Source: Delphinus delphis (Eukaryota; Chordata; Mammalia; Artiodactyla; Delphinidae). From it: a DNA stretch of 64,000 nucleotides. The position numbers and the translations under genes were made by a program. Positions 60,791 to 64,000 of the stretch are shown one piece after another (within the stretch, counting starts at the first letter, position 1; the number at the start of each line of letters is the position of its first letter). The DNA lies in NCBI RefSeq assembly GCF_949987515.2, contig NC_082688.1, positions 103,023,893-103,087,892 of the forward strand. The letters run 5' to 3'. The notes under the pieces are model-generated. The model ran no database searches. It was not told the origin of the DNA and saw only the letters and a list, made by a program, of their open reading frames with translations.

Positions 60791-60824
60791 GCAAATGAAA
60801 GACAGTGTTTTAAGAACTGCGGTT

Positions 60825-61205
60825 AAATATACATTAATTTTAAGTGCACATTTCAGTGGCATTAAATGCATTCACATTGCTGTGCAACCATCACCCCCAT
60901 CCATCTCCAGAACTTTTCCATCTTCCCAAACTGAAACTCCGTACCCATCAAACACTAACTTCCCATTCTCACCTCCCTGTCCCTCCCCCTACCAACCACT
61001 ATTCTACTTTCTATCTCTATTGATTTGATAATATTTGTCATATGTCACTTAGCATGTTTTTAGGTTTATCCATGGCGTAGCATGTGTCAATTTCCTTCCT
61101 TTTCAAGACTGAATAGTATTCCATTGTTTGTTGACGGATGCTTGGGTTGCTTCCACCTTTTGGCCCTTGGATAATACTGCTATGAACATGGGTGTACAAA
61201 TCTCT
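60825..61205 (-). mobile_element. Old L1 3' UTR and ORF2 end, minus strand
   Basis: Plus-strand cues: CATTTCAGTGGCATTAAATGC, TGTGCAACCATCACCCCCAT, GAATAGTATTCCATTGTTTG and TGCTATGAACATGGGTGTAC. 59860-59995 is a related older piece (ACTCCCATCATAACCAAGAT). Confidence 0.75.
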
Positions 61206-61245
61206 GTAAACAGCAGGGTTTTGTTTGTTTGTTTGTTTTTAAAGC

Positions 61246-61465
61246 GGCAGCATAGCGTAATGATTACAAGCCAGACTGGAGCCAGACAGCTTGGGTTTGA
61301 TACATGTTATCTGTGGACCTCTCTTCCTGTGCCTGGGTCCCCTCACCTGTACAATAGGGTGATAACGATATCTTCCTTAGAGGGTTGTTGTAATTACATG
61401 AGATTTTATAGATACTTAAAATGCTTAGAACAATGCCTGGCACACAGGGCCATGTAAGTATTTAT
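61246..61465 (+). repeat. MIR, nearly full length
   Basis: GCAGCATAGCGTAATGATTAC start, AGACAGCTTGGGTTTGATAC B-box region and AACAATGCCTGGCACACAGG end. Confidence 0.88.
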
Positions 61466-61879
61466 GAGTTTACCTTGAATTACTTATGTTTAGGATCCCC
61501 AAGGAGATAAATGAAGGAATAACAGCCATTAAAAATTCTAAAATAAAATATGCAGAAATGAAACAAAATCAAATGGATATGAGAAAAAAACACTTTGAGA
61601 GTGAATTACACAGTCACTGAAAAAAGACACGGGATGAATGATAAACTAGAATTAAGGAGAGAATTACTAAGTTGGAAGATGCTGCTATAATATTCACCAC
61701 AATGCATCACTAAGCGTCAGAGAGCTTTCTCTGTGATGCTCAAATATCTCTTATTTAAAGGCGGGGAGAATTTCACATCTCCTTTCAGCCTTCCTTTACA
61801 GCACACATCCTTGGAAAAGTGGAACAGTTTTTCACTTCCTCTCTTTTGCTCTTAAACTCCCTCGGTCAGGCTTCTCCAT

Positions 61880-62880
61880 CACCCCAGCAAAACATCCCTT
61901 GTCAAGGTCACCTATGACCTCCATGGTGCCAGATTCAATAGTCCCTGCTCAGTCCTTGTCCCCTGTAACGTCTGATCAGCACTTGATGCTGTGGATCACA
62001 CATTTTCATCTCTTGGCTTCCAGGATCTTGCCTTCTTGTGTTTTCCCCTCCTACATCCCGGGAGCAGCTTCTCAGGCTTCCTCGCTGGACGCCCCTCCTC
62101 TCTTGCCTCTTAATTCCAGCGCACCCTAGAGTAATCCCTGGACATGAGCACCCAGCATCTCATGGCATCTAGTTACTGAAGACTCCCAAGTTATGTCTGT
62201 AGCTGCGATCTGGCCCCTGGACTCCAGGTTCATACATCCGTCTGCTTCCCACTTCCACTTGGACAGCTATTAGGCATCTCAAATTTATTGTGTCCAAAAT
62301 ACATTTCCGCTCCACACACAGACACAGACCACTCATTTCTCCTGCATTTTCTTCCATCTGATTAAATGGCAACGTGGTCCATTCAGTGGCTTAGGTCACC
62401 TCGTCCTCCCTCTCCGCCCATGTCTCTGTAACACCCCCATATTCAACCCATCAGCAAATCTTAGCCTCTGCGTTCAAAATACATCCCAAATCTAACTTCC
62501 ACCACTACCACCTTAGTCCAAGGCTCCAAACAGTCATTGCTCTGCTCACTGCCCCACCTTCTCCCAGCAGTGACTTCTTATTTCCTTCTGGATAAAATTT
62601 AGAAGTCCTGACCATGACCTCGCAGGTCCTACCTTGCTACCGTGATGCAATGCTCCCCTCCTACGTGCTCACTGCAGCCCACACTCACTGACCATGACAT
62701 GCGTCCTGCAAGCTGGCTCCCACCTCTCGACCTTCTCATCATGGGTTCCCGGGACTGTGTTGGGAGTAAAATGATTCTTTTCACTGTTGCCTCTCCTTTC
62801 TCCACTGGGCCACACATTCCTCACCATCTTGGGCAGGTTCCATAACTTCACACTGGCCTTGGCGATTAGAAGTCCAATCT
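61880..62880 (+). repeat. Long L2 segment, second copy
   Basis: GGACAGCTATTAGGCATCTC, CCAACCCATCAGCAAATC-like text at about 62446, TGGATAAAATTTAGAAGTCC and AGGTCCTACCTTGCTACCGT follow L2 order. Decayed, non-coding. Confidence 0.75.
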
Positions 62881-62905
62881 GATCCCCTTGAAAAACGCCC
62901 ATCTC

Positions 62906-62958
62906 GGGGAATTCCCTGGCAGTCCGGTGGTTAGGACTCCACGCTTTCACTGCCAAGT
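62906..62958 (+). mobile_element. 5'-end fragment of a CHR-2-like SINE
   Basis: GGGAATTCCCTGGCAGTCCG through CACGCTTTCACTGCCAAG. Only the first 50 or so bases remain, with no B box and no A-rich end. The next bases (to about 63060) look like an old minus-strand L1 piece (CCGTCCTAAATGGGTGTAAG). Confidence 0.85.
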
Positions 62959-63096
62959 GAAAACTCTTTTTATTGTTGTTGTTTGACAGTAGCCGTCCTA
63001 AATGGGTGTAAGGTGATCATGACTTAAATTTTCAATTTTTATCTGGAAATGATTTACGTTAAGTTAGATATATACAACATAGTTAACAATCACTTG

Positions 63097-63137
63097 TATG
63101 TGTGTGTGTGTGACGGGGAGAGAGAGAGAGAGAGAGA
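63097..63137 (+). repeat. Compound (TG)n(AG)n microsatellite
   Basis: A TG run at 63097-63112, then ACGGGG, then an AG run to 63137. Likely polymorphic. Confidence 0.95.
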
Positions 63138-63549
63138 CTGCATAGGTATAAACTGCCTATTTTTGCTAATTAGCACAGAGAATACAATTGGAATTATTTG
63201 AGAAGGAAGGATTCAGTGTCACGTGGTAGCCAAAGCCCAGGCAGTGGAGACGGGAATTCTTGTCTTTTTGCCATTGACTTGGGTTTCGTGAGAGATCATG
63301 TAAGTTCTCTGGGTCTCAGTCTCTTCATAGTGAGGATTAAAAGAAATATACATGTAAAAGAACAGGGGCTGACACGTATCAAACAGTTAATCACGAGGCC
63401 ATCTAGAATAAACAAAGGGAAACAACCAAAAGGTACTGGGCTAGATAACAGCCAAGTTCAGCCCATAGCTGAGTTCTTCACATTATAGATATTGCTGGAA
63501 ATGGATGGTTTTCTCTATTTTGAAATACAGATAAAATTCACTTTATACA

Positions 63550-63661
63550 TGGGACTTCCCTGGTGGTCCAGTGGTTAAGACTCTGTGCTCCCACTGCAGG
63601 GGGCAGGGGTTTGATCTCTGTTTGAGGAACTAAGTATCCTGCATGCTGCATGGCCAAAAAA
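63550..63661 (+). mobile_element. CHR-2-like SINE, plus strand
   Basis: GGGACTTCCCTGGTGGTCCA start, ending CATGCTGCATGGCC and an A7 run. The flanks AATTCACTTTATAC and AACTTCACTTTACAC fit a slightly diverged duplication. Confidence 0.9.
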
Positions 63662-63976
63662 AACTTCACTTTACACTGCAGACATGTTGAAGAGATACTG
63701 TGCCTATCGGGAATTGTTGTTTAATAAAGCAAATGAAAATGTAAATATTTTCAGAGAACTCTACATGAAGGAGTCCCATGGTGAAGTTAAATGTACTTTG
63801 GTAATGTAAATAATTAAACATCAGAGAGCTTAGTACGATTGCTAAGTACATATTTTGGGAGAACTGTCTCTCCCTCTCTTTTCCATTTCTTTCTCTTCTT
63901 CATTCTTTTCTTTCCCACCCCCTTTCAAAAAGGACTCGATATGCCATTATCAAAGATGAGTATAAGATTAAAAGAT

Positions 63977-64000
63977 GGGACTTCCCTGGTGGCACAATGG
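63977..64000 (+). mobile_element. Start of a SINE cut by the window end
   Basis: The last bases read GGGACTTCCCTGGTGGCAC, the 5' end of another SINE of the same group. Confidence 0.85.

Overview
This is a nuclear window from a mammal, almost certainly a cetacean (toothed whale, dolphin or porpoise type). The strongest sign is about 16 tRNA-derived SINEs that begin GGCTTCCCTGGTGGCGCAG or GGACTTCCCTGGTGGTCCAG. These are the CHR-type SINEs of Cetacea and their closest artiodactyl relatives. L1 elements with artiodactyl-type 3' ends, MIR and L2 relics and a CpG-island promoter fit the same picture. There are no prokaryotic features.

One protein-coding gene is present: BNIP3L (NIX), on the + strand. 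The CDS has six exons joined by canonical GT-AG introns: 23296-23395, 30659-30842, 35141-35213, 40229-40332, 40451-40600 and 48211-48259. They join without a break into 219 codons. The product is a tail-anchored outer-mitochondrial-membrane mitophagy receptor with an LC3-interacting motif (W36 to L39), the W140/W144 region and a C-terminal membrane span (about 188-208). A CpG island (about 23040-23935) carries E-box/HRE, CRE, NRF1-like and GC-box motifs just upstream of the ATG. The 3' UTR is about 2.7 kb and ends after ATTAAA at 50966.

Layout: 1-23000 is upstream intergenic DNA. It holds an old antisense L1 (1.6-3.3 kb), MIR/L2 relics, a cluster of plus-strand SINEs and a nested L1 block. 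In that block a near-full-length L1 (12.08-18.38 kb) is inserted inside an older L1 (8.7-12.08 plus 18.38-19.37 kb). BNIP3L fills 23.2-51.0 kb. Its introns contain three antisense SINEs, two sense L1 tails, a nearly full-length antisense L1 (41.57-47.11 kb, intron 5), a short DNA transposon with terminal inverted repeats, and a perfect three-copy 69-bp tandem repeat 44 bp past the exon 2 donor. 51.0-64.0 kb is downstream intergenic DNA with L2, MIR, L1 tails, SINEs, a GC-rich island at 60.3-60.8 kb that may be a retrocopy, and a SINE cut by the window end.

No undescribed gene system was found. The most interesting observations are structural: two SINEs that look like 3' transductions, an internally deleted mini-SINE with perfect target-site duplications, nested and permuted L1s, an inverted L1 pair around exons 1-5, the 69-bp triplication, and a U-tract/A-tract hairpin in the BNIP3L 3' UTR.
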